Origin: Chloroflexi bacterium RBG_19FT_COMBO_55_16
GTDB taxonomy: Bacteria; Chloroflexota; Anaerolineae; Anaerolineales; UBA4823
Length of the DNA: 7,011 bases
Assembly: GCA_001795335.1 (NCBI GenBank)
Contig: MGOK01000125.1
Coordinates: forward strand, 5,080-12,090
Direction: 5' to 3'
Below the pieces are notes generated by a model. It saw only the letters and a program-made list of their open reading frames with translations. It was not told the DNA's origin and did not search any database. This document shows, in pieces, positions 1 through 7,011 of the stretch. The number at the start of each line of letters is the position of its first letter. Within the stretch, counting starts at the first letter, position 1. The position numbers and the translations under genes were made by a program.

Positions 1-1189
1 CAGGACCGCTGTCATGCACCGTCAGTTGAACCGCCTTCGAAGTAGAAGACACTTTCAGCTCCACCTGGCCTCCCTCGGGAGAATAACGCAACCCATTGGA
101 CAGCAGGTTCCCCAAGATCTGTTCTACCCTGCCGGGATCAATAGAAATGGGCAGGCAGGAGTTTTCGACGGATAAGTGAATGGCGACACCCTGGGCGTTT
201 GCCTGGGGTGTGAAACGGTCTACCACGCGTTGCACCAGGACAGGAAAATCAGTAGGTTTGCACTCCAGGTGCAACTGTCCCCCGTCGGCCAGTGCCAGGG
301 TGCGCAGGTCTTCCACCAGGCGGGTTAATAACAAGTTTTGCTCGAGGATCGGCGTCAGGTTCTCTGCTGTGGCCGGGTAAACGCCATCTTGCAAGGCTTC
401 CAGATGAGCGCGCTGCACAGCGAGTGGCGTGCGTAGCTCGTGAGCGATGTCAGCCGTCATGGATCGACGGCTCTCTTCGGCCTGTTGGAGCGAGGAGGCC
501 ATGTGGTTGAAGGTTTTGCCCAGGGTAGTCAGCTCGTCGTTGCCGCCTACCGCCACCCGCCCGGTCAAATCCCCCTCCGCCAGGTGAGTCGCTGCCCTGG
601 TCAGGGCGCGCACCGGTAACAACAGGCGGTAGCTAAAGAACAATGCCAAAAGCAGCGAAAAACCCACCGCGATTCCTGCGGCAATCAGAGCCGCTCGGCT
701 CAGCCGGCTGACCAGGTTGGCCTCATCGCTTTGGTTAAACGTGGCGCCCCCTTCCGGAAGAAGATAACCGACGATTTCCTCTCCAGCCTGTAATGGGATC
801 GCCCCATCGAGTTCGGCCGCGTTGAGCTGGCTGCTTGGGTTCGGATCGGCGGTGTCCGCTACCACGTCTCCCGTAGCATCGGCCAGGCGCAGGCGCTGAC
901 CCATCATCGCCCCCATCCCCCCGGGGCCGGGCGCCGCGTTGCCCTGGCCTGCGAGTCGCCGGCCATGTGCAAAGCCAGGTGAGCTCAGCAGGCTTTCAGC
1001 TCCCTGCCAGGAATGGTTCTGCTGATAATAGTCCTCCAGGGCAGTGACCAGTCCCTCCACCCCTACCATCCCACCCCGAAACATATAGGCGCGTACCTCC
1101 CTGGCAGTACTGTAGCGGGCGAATATAACCACGCTCCCTACAGACACCAACACAATCAAAGCAAAAGAGAGGAACAATCGTAACCGCAT
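1..1189 (-). CDS. Sensor histidine kinase, HAMP-containing (3' end beyond window)
   Basis: Membrane sensor kinase that should autophosphorylate on a histidine and pass the phosphate to the regulator encoded just upstream. Read from ATG at 1189, 396 codons are open to the window edge. Visible in order: TM helix 1 (about residues 4-24); an extracytoplasmic sensor region (about 25-163) with a Gly/Met-rich patch near 85-98; TM helix 2 (about 166-187); a HAMP linker (about 188-240, Pro192); the H-box DIAHELRTPL with phosphoacceptor His250; and the N-box NLLSNGLRY with Asn361 and Asn365, where Gly replaces the usual Ala. The window ends in the G1 box (Asp393-Ser-Gly-Pro), so the rest of the ATP-binding domain is outside. 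The start at 1189 is chosen because ATGs at 1196 and 1217 are out of frame and the in-frame ATG at 1210 meets a stop. It lies 24 nt after the regulator stop, so co-transcription is likely. The signal sensed cannot be told from sequence. Confidence 0.95.
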   Translation of the reverse strand, partial: MRLRLFLSFALIVLVSVGSVVIFARYSTAREVRAYMFRGGMVGVEGLVTALEDYYQQNHSWQGAESLLSSPGFAHGRRLAGQGNAAPGPGGMGAMMGQRLRLADATGDVVADTADPNPSSQLNAAELDGAIPLQAGEEIVGYLLPEGGATFNQSDEANLVSRLSRAALIAAGIAVGFSLLLALFFSYRLLLPVRALTRAATHLAEGDLTGRVAVGGNDELTTLGKTFNHMASSLQQAEESRRSMTADIAHELRTPLAVQRAHLEALQDGVYPATAENLTPILEQNLLLTRLVEDLRTLALADGGQLHLECKPTDFPVLVQRVVDRFTPQANAQGVAIHLSVENSCLPISIDPGRVEQILGNLLSNGLRYSPEGGQVELKVSSTSKAVQLTVHDSGP

Positions 1190-1219
1190 CCCTCATCCCT
1201 CAGCCTTCATCCTTCATCC
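1185..1219 (-). repeat. Five 7-bp tandem units at the regulator/kinase junction
   Basis: Read on the minus strand from 1219 down to 1185, this is five consecutive heptamers with consensus GGATGAR. Four of five carry GGATG; the third carries GGCTG. The array contains the regulator stop codon (TGA, 1216-1214), all the sequence between the two genes, and the kinase ATG (1189-1187). The GAGGG just before the start may serve as its SD. Because 7 is not a multiple of 3, each unit shifts the frame, so gain or loss of one unit would move the kinase start relative to the regulator stop. Confidence 0.8.
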
Positions 1220-1894
1220 TTTCTTAAACCGGTACCCAATCCCAAATACTGTTTCAATTAAGATCGGCCTTCTCGGATCGGATTCGATCTTGGCGCGCAG
1301 GTTCTTGATATGGGCGTCGATCGTGCGTTCGTAACCCTCATAAGTCGCACCCTGGGCAGCTTCGAGCAATTGCAGGCGGGAAAACGCCCGCCCTGGTTGC
1401 GCTACCAGGTTTGCCAGGAGATTGAATTCCGTCGGGGTCAGGTCAACCGCCTGTCCAGCATTAGTCACCGTATGAGCCTCCAGGTCGATCTCCAGCCCTC
1501 CGGCGCGCAGCACCACAGGCGCGGAGGGCGCCGACCCCGCCCTACGCAGCACCGCCCGGACCCGGGCGACAACCTCGCGCGGTGAGAAGGGTTTGGTGAT
1601 GTAATCGTCGGCGCCTAGTTCCAACCCGATCAGGCGGTCGGTCTCTTCCACGCGTGCGGTTAGCATAATGAGAGGCGTATCTGCCTTGCGCCGGATCTCG
1701 CGCGCCACGTCCAGCCCATCCACACCGGGCAGGTTGAGGTCGAGCAACACCAGATCAGGACGCTTATGCTCCCAGATAGATAAACCCGTATCCCCTCGAT
1801 ATGCGGTCAGCACGTTGAATCCAGCCTGTTCCAGGTAGGAACGCAGCACCTTGACCAGCTCAGATTCATCTTCGACGATCAAAATGGTCGGCAT
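1214..1894 (-). CDS. OmpR/PhoB-family response regulator
   Basis: Cytoplasmic DNA-binding regulator, 226 aa, the usual length for the family. The receiver domain (about residues 1-120) has the acidic pair Glu8-Asp9, phosphoacceptor Asp52 in LLDLNLPGVDG, Thr79 and Lys101 in TKPF, so all switch residues are present. The C-terminal winged helix (about 130-224) shows the family signatures LTPTEFNLL, the recognition-helix region around ERTIDAHIKNLR, and the terminal hairpin IETVFGIGYRF. The histidine kinase follows 24 nt downstream on the same strand and is the presumed partner. No SD is visible before the ATG; the 15 nt upstream are pyrimidine/A-rich. A TATAAT lies about 60 nt upstream of the start. 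The best candidate target is the 11-bp repeat array upstream of the neighbouring exported-protein gene. Which orthologue it is (PhoP/PhoB, BaeR, CpxR or other) cannot be assigned from sequence alone. Confidence 0.97.
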   Translation of the reverse strand: MPTILIVEDESELVKVLRSYLEQAGFNVLTAYRGDTGLSIWEHKRPDLVLLDLNLPGVDGLDVAREIRRKADTPLIMLTARVEETDRLIGLELGADDYITKPFSPREVVARVRAVLRRAGSAPSAPVVLRAGGLEIDLEAHTVTNAGQAVDLTPTEFNLLANLVAQPGRAFSRLQLLEAAQGATYEGYERTIDAHIKNLRAKIESDPRRPILIETVFGIGYRFKKG

Positions 1895-1955
1895 AAGATG
1901 TTGGTGGTTAGAGAACAGAGTATAGAGAAGATGGGTAAGGATCAGTTGTACGCAG

Positions 1956-1984
1956 ATTATACAGCAACAGTGGGCAGTGAATGA
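1956..1984 (-). promoter_or_regulatory. Candidate promoter for the response regulator
   Basis: The minus strand has a perfect TATAAT at 1961-1956, about 60 nt before the regulator ATG. The hexamer 17 bp upstream (1984-1979, TCATTC) matches the -35 consensus poorly, so the promoter would need an activator or be weak. A second candidate -10, TATACT (1924-1919), would give a very short leader. Both are inferred from sequence match only. Confidence 0.4.
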
Positions 1985-1998
1985 CTTCTGCCCACTGT
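1967..1998. repeat. Perfect 11-bp inverted repeat between exported-protein gene and regulator
   Basis: The arms are ACAGTGGGCAG (1967-1977) and CTGCCCACTGT (1988-1998), a perfect 11-bp match around a 10-nt centre. In the minus direction it lies 30 nt after the stop of the exported-protein gene and ends 5 nt before the TATAAT of the candidate regulator promoter. It therefore covers the -35 and spacer. It could be an operator or an mRNA hairpin that ends or stabilises the upstream message. No run of U follows the stem, so a classical intrinsic terminator is not well supported. Confidence 0.75.
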
Positions 1999-2027
1999 CA
2001 GGTGACCACTAACAACTTGCTTATTGG

Positions 2028-2570
2028 CTACGGCTGCGCATTCCACCGCCAGCCAGGTCCCCGGTGAAAGCCACCTTGGGGTCCAGCACCAGTGCATGCC
2101 CCTGAGCCAGGGCCAAAGCCTGCCGCCTGCCGTTGAGCCATGCGCTGGATCATCCAGTCAGCCTGCTCCTGGGCGATCACCCCGTCAGAAACTGCTTGTT
2201 CCAGAGCAGCCGTGCGGGCATCCGTCCACAGGGTGGCAAAGTCCTCGGAGCTGATCCCTTGCGCTTCGGCGATCTGCCACAAGGTTTCACCACCGTCGCG
2301 CCGGGTTTCCAGTTCCTCGGGGGTCAAGCCAAGCGCCTCGGCGAAGGCGGCGATCATGTACGCGTGCAAGGGGCCTTCCACGTCGGTGCGATTGCCGCCC
2401 ATCATCCCCCCGAAACCGCCGCGCCCATCCATCGTGCCGGGCCCGAAGCCACCATAGCCAGGGGATGTGGGAGCCGGGGGAGTCTCCGTCTGGGCGAAAG
2501 CCAGGCCAGCCGCCCCAAGCGCCAATACGACCACACCAACCAGTGTACCGATAATCAAGATTTTCCTCAT
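2028..2570 (-). CDS. Exported Gly/Met-rich helical protein of unknown function
   Basis: Not a named gene that I recognise; 180 aa from ATG 2570. A signal peptide covers about residues 1-26 (MRK, a long hydrophobic stretch, then AFA before Gln27), so the protein should be exported. Next comes a Gly-rich segment with Met, Phe and Tyr (about 38-59, including GGMMGG). A helical region follows (about 65-148) with the pattern ALGLTPEELE, GETLWQIAEAQGIS, then ALEQAVSDGVIAQEQADWM. The tail is Gly-rich with single Cys, His and several Trp/Arg residues (about 151-180). The helical pattern is one I recall from many uncharacterised exported proteins of Gram-positive bacteria and Chloroflexota; the GETLWQIA portion resembles half of a LysM motif. 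The start at 2570 is preferred over GTG 2579 because AAGGAG lies 8 nt before the ATG and overlaps the GTG. It lies upstream of a two-component system and behind an operator-like array, so it is probably a regulated target or accessory. Metal binding is possible but unproven. Confidence 0.88.
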   Translation of the reverse strand: MRKILIIGTLVGVVVLALGAAGLAFAQTETPPAPTSPGYGGFGPGTMDGRGGFGGMMGGNRTDVEGPLHAYMIAAFAEALGLTPEELETRRDGGETLWQIAEAQGISSEDFATLWTDARTAALEQAVSDGVIAQEQADWMIQRMAQRQAAGFGPGSGACTGAGPQGGFHRGPGWRWNAQP

Positions 2571-2578
2571 GTTACACA

Positions 2579-2584
2579 CTCCTT
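2579..2584 (-). promoter_or_regulatory. Shine-Dalgarno site of the exported-protein gene
   Basis: AAGGAG on the minus strand, 8 nt before ATG 2570. It decides the start: the in-frame GTG at 2579 shares a base with this site and is unlikely to be used. It is a much better SD than those of the regulator and the PHP gene. Confidence 0.8.
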
Positions 2585-2640
2585 CAGGTAAGTTTTGTTG
2601 GGATTTTCTCCCGTTTATCTGCCCTGAGGATAGCGTAAAG

Positions 2641-2680
2641 GTGTGAATTAGTTGTGAAGAGGGATTGAAGGTATCGTGAA
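2641..2680 (-). promoter_or_regulatory. Four 11-bp direct repeats, probable response-regulator operator
   Basis: On the minus strand TTCAC, TTCAA, TTCAC and TTCAC begin at 2680, 2669, 2658 and 2647, each exactly 11 bp apart. The last two read TTCACA-N5-TTCACA. Tandem half-sites at one helical turn are the known binding layout of PhoB/OmpR-family winged-helix regulators, and Bacillus PhoP boxes are close in sequence. A weak -10 candidate, TATCCT (2632-2627), lies 9 nt beyond the last half-site. If it is used, the array would lie at about -60 to -22, typical for activation. The regulator encoded at 1214-1894 is the obvious candidate to bind; this is inference. Confidence 0.65.
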
Positions 2681-2729
2681 GGTTTGGAGGAGAACTTCAA
2701 GCAAGTCGGCGACATCCGCGTCTTAATTC

Positions 2730-4766
<2,037 letters not shown>

Positions 4767-4767
4767 A

Positions 4768-4774
4768 TCACCTC
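4768..4774 (-). promoter_or_regulatory. uvrB Shine-Dalgarno overlapping the upstream stop codon
   Basis: GAGGTGA on the minus strand ends 1 nt before the uvrB ATG at 4766. Its last three bases are the TGA stop of the lipoprotein gene. A ribosome ending the lipoprotein would sit on this site, which favours reinitiation on uvrB. It also decides the start against ATG 4829. Spacing from GAGG to the ATG is short at 4 nt. Confidence 0.7.
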
Positions 4775-5715
4775 GTTGGATCCACTGGGAAGCTTCCGGA
4801 AGGCGCCTCCCAATCGTTAATATTAACACCTTTGGTGGTTTCCCCAGATTTCACGGTCACGTCGATCAGCTGGTGACTGGCGGAGGCGTGTCCCCCAGCT
4901 CGCCCCCCTGCGTCATAAGCCACCAGATGATAAACACCGGGTGGCAGTTCGGATAAAGTATAGAAAGCTTGACCGTCTTGGGTGTACACCCAATACCAGT
5001 AACCGGTGGTCACACTGAATGCAAACACACGCAGCTCGGGGATAGTATCCCTGATATAAATGATATCCCCGGAGACCCCGCCTGTCACCTCATCTTGCGG
5101 CTTGCCCGGCGGGTAAGGTACGTTGAAGGGCCCGGCGTACCAGTCGCATAGGTCGATTCCTTCCAGGACATCGCCCTCTTTGAGGGTGAAAGGCAGCATG
5201 GAGTGATCGTCACATCCCGCCTTGAGGCCACACGGGACAGCGTGCGAGTAGAGGCCGCCGCGCGTAAAATCGGTCAACCAGGCATATGCGATGTATGTGC
5301 CGGGGGCGATCTTTACTTCGTAGCTCTCTTGACCTTGCGAGATGGGTAACTCGACCAGCGCCCCGGTTCCGGTCTCCTCGAAATAGGCCGTCAAGGATGG
5401 GACCTCGCCCTCCGGATAGCATACTTTTCCGGAGACGTTATTTACTGGTTGGGTCGCGGTGGGCGGTGGAGTGCTGGTTGGAGCAAAGGTTTGGGTAGGC
5501 GTGCCTGTCACCTCGAGCGCAGGAGTGTCGGTAGCCTGAGGCGAAACCGTCGCCTCCGTTTGTGCAGCAGACATGGTCTCGGCGACGATAGTGGCTAACA
5601 CGGCATCCGGGTCAGAGGTGGCTGGTGCGGTGACCCCGCAGGCTGCTAGCAGGGTTCCCAGGGCAACCCACGCGGCTAAAGCGGAAAGGCGAACACGGAT
5701 CGGCATAGCGAACAT
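4768..5715 (-). CDS. Lipoprotein with Thr/Pro-rich stalk and two beta-rich repeats
   Basis: No named family recognised; 315 aa. An N-terminal signal with lipobox LLAAC (Cys26) predicts a lipid-anchored surface protein. Residues about 30-92 are rich in Thr, Pro, Ala and Ser, a probable flexible stalk. Two related domains follow (about 93-205 and 207-315). Both show a pattern of PG(T/V)Y, then AY or VAYDAGG, an SH-containing loop, a V-x-x-GE or EGD turn and a closing G(I/V)-x-(L/I)-x-DW. This suggests a duplicated beta-sandwich of the carboxypeptidase-regulatory or transthyretin-like type. The first copy has four Cys (about 98, 161, 167, 189) that could form disulfides; the second has none. ATG 5715 lies 2 nt after the PHP stop, with GGGGA about 6 nt upstream; ATG 5706 is an alternative start that still keeps the signal sequence. 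It is probably co-expressed with its neighbours. Binding or adhesion roles are possible but not shown. Confidence 0.9.
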   Translation of the reverse strand: MFAMPIRVRLSALAAWVALGTLLAACGVTAPATSDPDAVLATIVAETMSAAQTEATVSPQATDTPALEVTGTPTQTFAPTSTPPPTATQPVNNVSGKVCYPEGEVPSLTAYFEETGTGALVELPISQGQESYEVKIAPGTYIAYAWLTDFTRGGLYSHAVPCGLKAGCDDHSMLPFTLKEGDVLEGIDLCDWYAGPFNVPYPPGKPQDEVTGGVSGDIIYIRDTIPELRVFAFSVTTGYWYWVYTQDGQAFYTLSELPPGVYHLVAYDAGGRAGGHASASHQLIDVTVKSGETTKGVNINDWEAPSGSFPVDPTR

Positions 5716-5717
5716 GT

Positions 5718-6782
5718 TTATCCCCTGACGTAGATCGGATTGCTAAAGATCCAACCCCGGCGGCGGCCAAGATACTGGATATAGACTTCCACGCGGTAAA
5801 CACCGGCTTCGGCGGTGATGTACGTGCAGATTTCGCGCTTGCGCCAGGTCTTGACTATCTTACCATCCTTCAACAAGTGACATTCGGCCCGGCGGGGCAG
5901 GTGGATTTGCAGGGTCACCCCGTTTTGGGCAGAGAGCTCGTCGCCCATCCACGCGCTGCCATCCTTACCTTGAGCCGTGTACCGGAATCCGCGTGTCGGG
6001 GCTGGCAAGTCGTATCCAACAAAAGCATGCCCCAGGCGCAAGGCCTCCAGGATCAGGCGGCGGTCGTTCGTCGCCTCCCCGTTCAAAGGTTCGGGGGTGA
6101 ATAGATGGGTGTTTACGCTCCGAAAGTGAAACTCGTAGGGAAAAAGCGTGCGGCGCAAGGGTCCCAGGTGGGCCGGAAAGGCGTGGGCGTCAGAACCGCC
6201 GATGGCGACCACCGGGCGTCCTTTTGCAAGCAGTTCGTCCCATTTACGCAGCGCCTCTGGGAAAGGGCCACGCGCCACCTGCTTCGGGTTGAAGGCGTAA
6301 AAAATGGCCCGCGCTCTACTCTTCATGTGCGATTTGAATTCGGACATAGCGTTCCACAGTTCGAGGCCGGTGTAATCCTGCACTTCCCAATCCACCCAGG
6401 AGATATCTGGTTCTCCAAAGACCGGGGCAGGTGGATCCACCGGATGGGCGATGAAAGCCAGACCGCCCGCATCGCGAATGCCATCCAGCAAACGTTGTGG
6501 CTCCTCGGCCAGTTGGATCAGTTCGCGACCGGCGCCAACGACTAACAGGTGATTTTTTTGGGGATCGCGGGCCCGGTCGTGTATCTCCTCGCCAACCAGC
6601 AGTAAGACGCGCCGATCCCCGTCTTGATAATAATCAGACAATCCACTGACCAGGATGTTATGATCGGTCACGATCACCGCGTCCAGCCCGGCGCGTAAGG
6701 CAGCCTGGGCGATTTCCGCATGGGTGCCATGCCCATCAGAATACATGGTGTGCATGTGCAGGTTGATGATCAGCTCGTGCAT
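5718..6782 (-). CDS. PHP-domain metallohydrolase, CehA/McbA-like
   Basis: Predicted metal-dependent hydrolase of the PHP superfamily, 354 aa. PHP enzymes hold a di- or trinuclear metal centre and cleave phosphoesters or, in CehA-type members, other esters. Candidate ligands are all present: His9 and His11 in LHMHTMYSDG with Asp16, Asp40-His41 in VTDHN, Glu65-Glu66, His78, His113 in AHP, and Asp198 and His200 in GGSDAH. After the PHP barrel (about 1-240), residues about 255-354 are beta-rich and end in WIFSNPIYV, an ending I associate with CehA/McbA-type proteins. No signal peptide is seen, so it is probably cytoplasmic. No SD precedes ATG 6782; an unstructured leader or leaderless translation is possible. 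It appears to be the first gene of a unit with the lipoprotein and uvrB. The substrate cannot be inferred; a link to DNA repair rests only on position. Confidence 0.93.
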   Translation of the reverse strand: MHELIINLHMHTMYSDGHGTHAEIAQAALRAGLDAVIVTDHNILVSGLSDYYQDGDRRVLLLVGEEIHDRARDPQKNHLLVVGAGRELIQLAEEPQRLLDGIRDAGGLAFIAHPVDPPAPVFGEPDISWVDWEVQDYTGLELWNAMSEFKSHMKSRARAIFYAFNPKQVARGPFPEALRKWDELLAKGRPVVAIGGSDAHAFPAHLGPLRRTLFPYEFHFRSVNTHLFTPEPLNGEATNDRRLILEALRLGHAFVGYDLPAPTRGFRYTAQGKDGSAWMGDELSAQNGVTLQIHLPRRAECHLLKDGKIVKTWRKREICTYITAEAGVYRVEVYIQYLGRRRGWIFSNPIYVRG

Positions 6783-6789
6783 GGACTAT

Positions 6790-6818
6790 TTGACTAAAAG
6801 AGTAGTGAAAGGTATAAT
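6790..6818 (+). promoter_or_regulatory. Sigma-70-type promoter for secG
   Basis: TTGACT (6790-6795), a 17-bp spacer and TATAAT (6813-6818) differ from the housekeeping consensus by one base. Transcription would begin near 6825 and give a leader of about 110 nt before the secG GTG. The -35 lies 8 nt from the PHP start codon, inside that gene's presumed leader. The -35 is part of a GACTA repeat unit. Confidence 0.75.
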
Positions 6819-6839
6819 CCGCCCGAGTAGTCGTCTAAT

Positions 6840-6866
6840 CTTATAGTCAGATAGTCCTATCGTCAA
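6840..6866 (-). promoter_or_regulatory. Candidate promoter for the PHP-lipoprotein-uvrB unit
   Basis: On the minus strand TTGACG (6866-6861) and TATAAG (6845-6840) each match consensus at five of six bases. The 15-bp spacer is short. Initiation near 6833 would give a leader of about 50 nt before ATG 6782. Because GACTA/TAGTC repeats generate TTGAC- and TATA-like strings, a chance match is possible. Confidence 0.4.
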
Positions 6867-6924
6867 AGATCAGGCGACCTAGAGACTACAGGATTACAAG
6901 ACTAAACGACTACCTGACTAAACC

Positions 6925-6930
6925 AGGAGG
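6925..6930 (+). promoter_or_regulatory. secG Shine-Dalgarno site
   Basis: A perfect AGGAGG lies 5 nt before GTG 6936, directly after the last GACTA octamer. It supports GTG as the start; no ATG is available in frame nearby. Confidence 0.85.
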
Positions 6931-6935
6931 CACGC

Positions 6936-7011
6936 GTGGAAGTTTATCTGGATATCGCGCTGATTATAACGTCAATTGCTCTAATTACAAGCGTGATCTT
7001 GCAAAGTAAAG
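6936..7011 (+). CDS. secG: SecG, preprotein translocase subunit (5' part only)
   Basis: SecG is a small membrane partner of SecYE that assists protein export through the Sec channel. Only 25 codons are in the window: fMet, then EVYLDIALIITSIAL, a further hydrophobic stretch, and ILQSK at the edge. SecG starts with a TM helix ending in a conserved LLQ-(S/R)-x-G-like motif, and the visible ILQSK followed by a codon beginning with G fits this. The start is GTG with an AGGAGG 5 nt upstream, and a near-consensus promoter lies about 110 nt upstream. It is divergent from the PHP gene. With so few residues, another short membrane protein cannot be fully excluded. Confidence 0.8.
   Translation, partial: MEVYLDIALIITSIALITSVILQSK

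Larger units (their letters stand above)
6781..6923. repeat. 8-bp-period GACTA/TAGTC repeat region
   Basis: Nearly the whole intergenic region has an 8-bp beat. On the plus strand GACTA starts at 6784 and 6792. TAGTC or near-matches end at 6832, 6840, 6848, 6856 and 6864. Then come five head-to-tail octamers GACTANNN at 6884-6923; the second reads GATTA. The TAGTC block is the reverse complement of the GACTA block, so the halves form an imperfect inverted repeat about 6870. For example, 6848-6856 pairs with 6908-6916 at 8 of 9 positions. It is too degenerate and too short in period for a CRISPR array. It carries the promoter elements of both flanking genes. Confidence 0.8.

Noticed and set aside
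996..1196. Minus-strand reading frame of 66 codons starting at ATG 1196
   Set aside because: It overlaps the start of the histidine kinase in another frame, has no protein-like pattern, and stops where the kinase frame continues with TM, HAMP and H-box motifs.
1214..1894. Naming the regulator phoP or phoB because TTCACA-N5-TTCACA resembles Bacillus Pho boxes
   Set aside because: Direct repeats at 11 bp are shared by many OmpR-family regulators, and no phosphate-uptake gene is in the window.
2133..2591. Plus-strand 152-codon frame opposite the exported-protein gene
   Set aside because: Antisense shadow of a gene with a signal peptide, an SD and family-like pattern; the antisense product shows no recognisable domain and no SD.
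2610..2622. Small hairpin (GGGA/TCCC with a 5-nt loop) in the leader of the exported-protein gene
   Set aside because: Only four base pairs and no U-run; too weak to call a terminator or a riboswitch.
4767..4829. Upstream ATG 4829 as the uvrB start
   Set aside because: It would add 21 residues not seen in UvrB and overlap the lipoprotein gene by 62 nt; ATG 4766 has an SD and begins the conserved N-terminus.
6105..6545. Plus-strand 146-codon frame opposite the PHP gene
   Set aside because: It is antisense to the metal-ligand region of the PHP domain, with no SD and no recognisable product.
6825..6923. CRISPR-like array
   Set aside because: The period is 8 bp with degenerate units and no spacers; no cas genes are present.

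Overview
The window looks like a chromosomal segment from a bacterium of the Chloroflexota, most likely class Anaerolineae. This is an inference from the style of the UvrB and of the small Gly/Met-rich secreted protein, the Thr/Pro-rich lipoprotein, the weak use of Shine-Dalgarno (SD) sites and the moderately high GC content. No rRNA or other marker gene is present to confirm it. The window is gene-dense: six genes lie on the minus strand and one partial gene lies on the plus strand at the right edge. No gene-free stretch exceeds 300 bases. I found no tRNA, rRNA, CRISPR array, insertion sequence or phage gene.

Left part (1-2680, minus strand). This holds a two-component system with a probable target gene. 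Transcription runs right to left. First comes a small exported Gly/Met-rich helical protein (2028-2570), then an OmpR/PhoB-type response regulator (1214-1894), then a membrane sensor histidine kinase (1-1189) that runs off the left edge inside its ATP-binding domain. Upstream of the small gene are four TTCA(C) direct repeats at exact 11-bp spacing (2641-2680), the layout expected for an OmpR/PhoB-family regulator. A likely reading is that the regulator encoded next door controls the small exported protein, and perhaps its own operon. A perfect 11-bp inverted repeat (1967-1998) lies between the small gene and the regulator and overlaps the regulator's candidate promoter.

Middle and right part (2730-6782, minus strand). 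This is a compact three-gene unit transcribed right to left: a PHP-family metallohydrolase resembling CehA/McbA (5718-6782), a lipoprotein with a Thr/Pro-rich stalk and two copies of a beta-rich domain (4768-5715), and the excision-repair helicase UvrB (2730-4766). The gaps are 2 nt and 1 nt, so translation is probably coupled. The SD of uvrB overlaps the lipoprotein stop codon.

Right edge (6783-7011). An intergenic region of about 150 bp is built largely from 8-bp-period GACTA/TAGTC units. It carries a near-consensus sigma-70 promoter for the plus-strand gene, which starts at 6936 with a good SD and encodes the N-terminus of SecG. A candidate promoter for the PHP gene lies in the same repeats and faces the secG promoter.

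No clearly novel multi-gene system is evident. The points most worth follow-up are the 11-bp operator array with its two-component/exported-protein module, and the octamer repeat region carrying face-to-face promoters.
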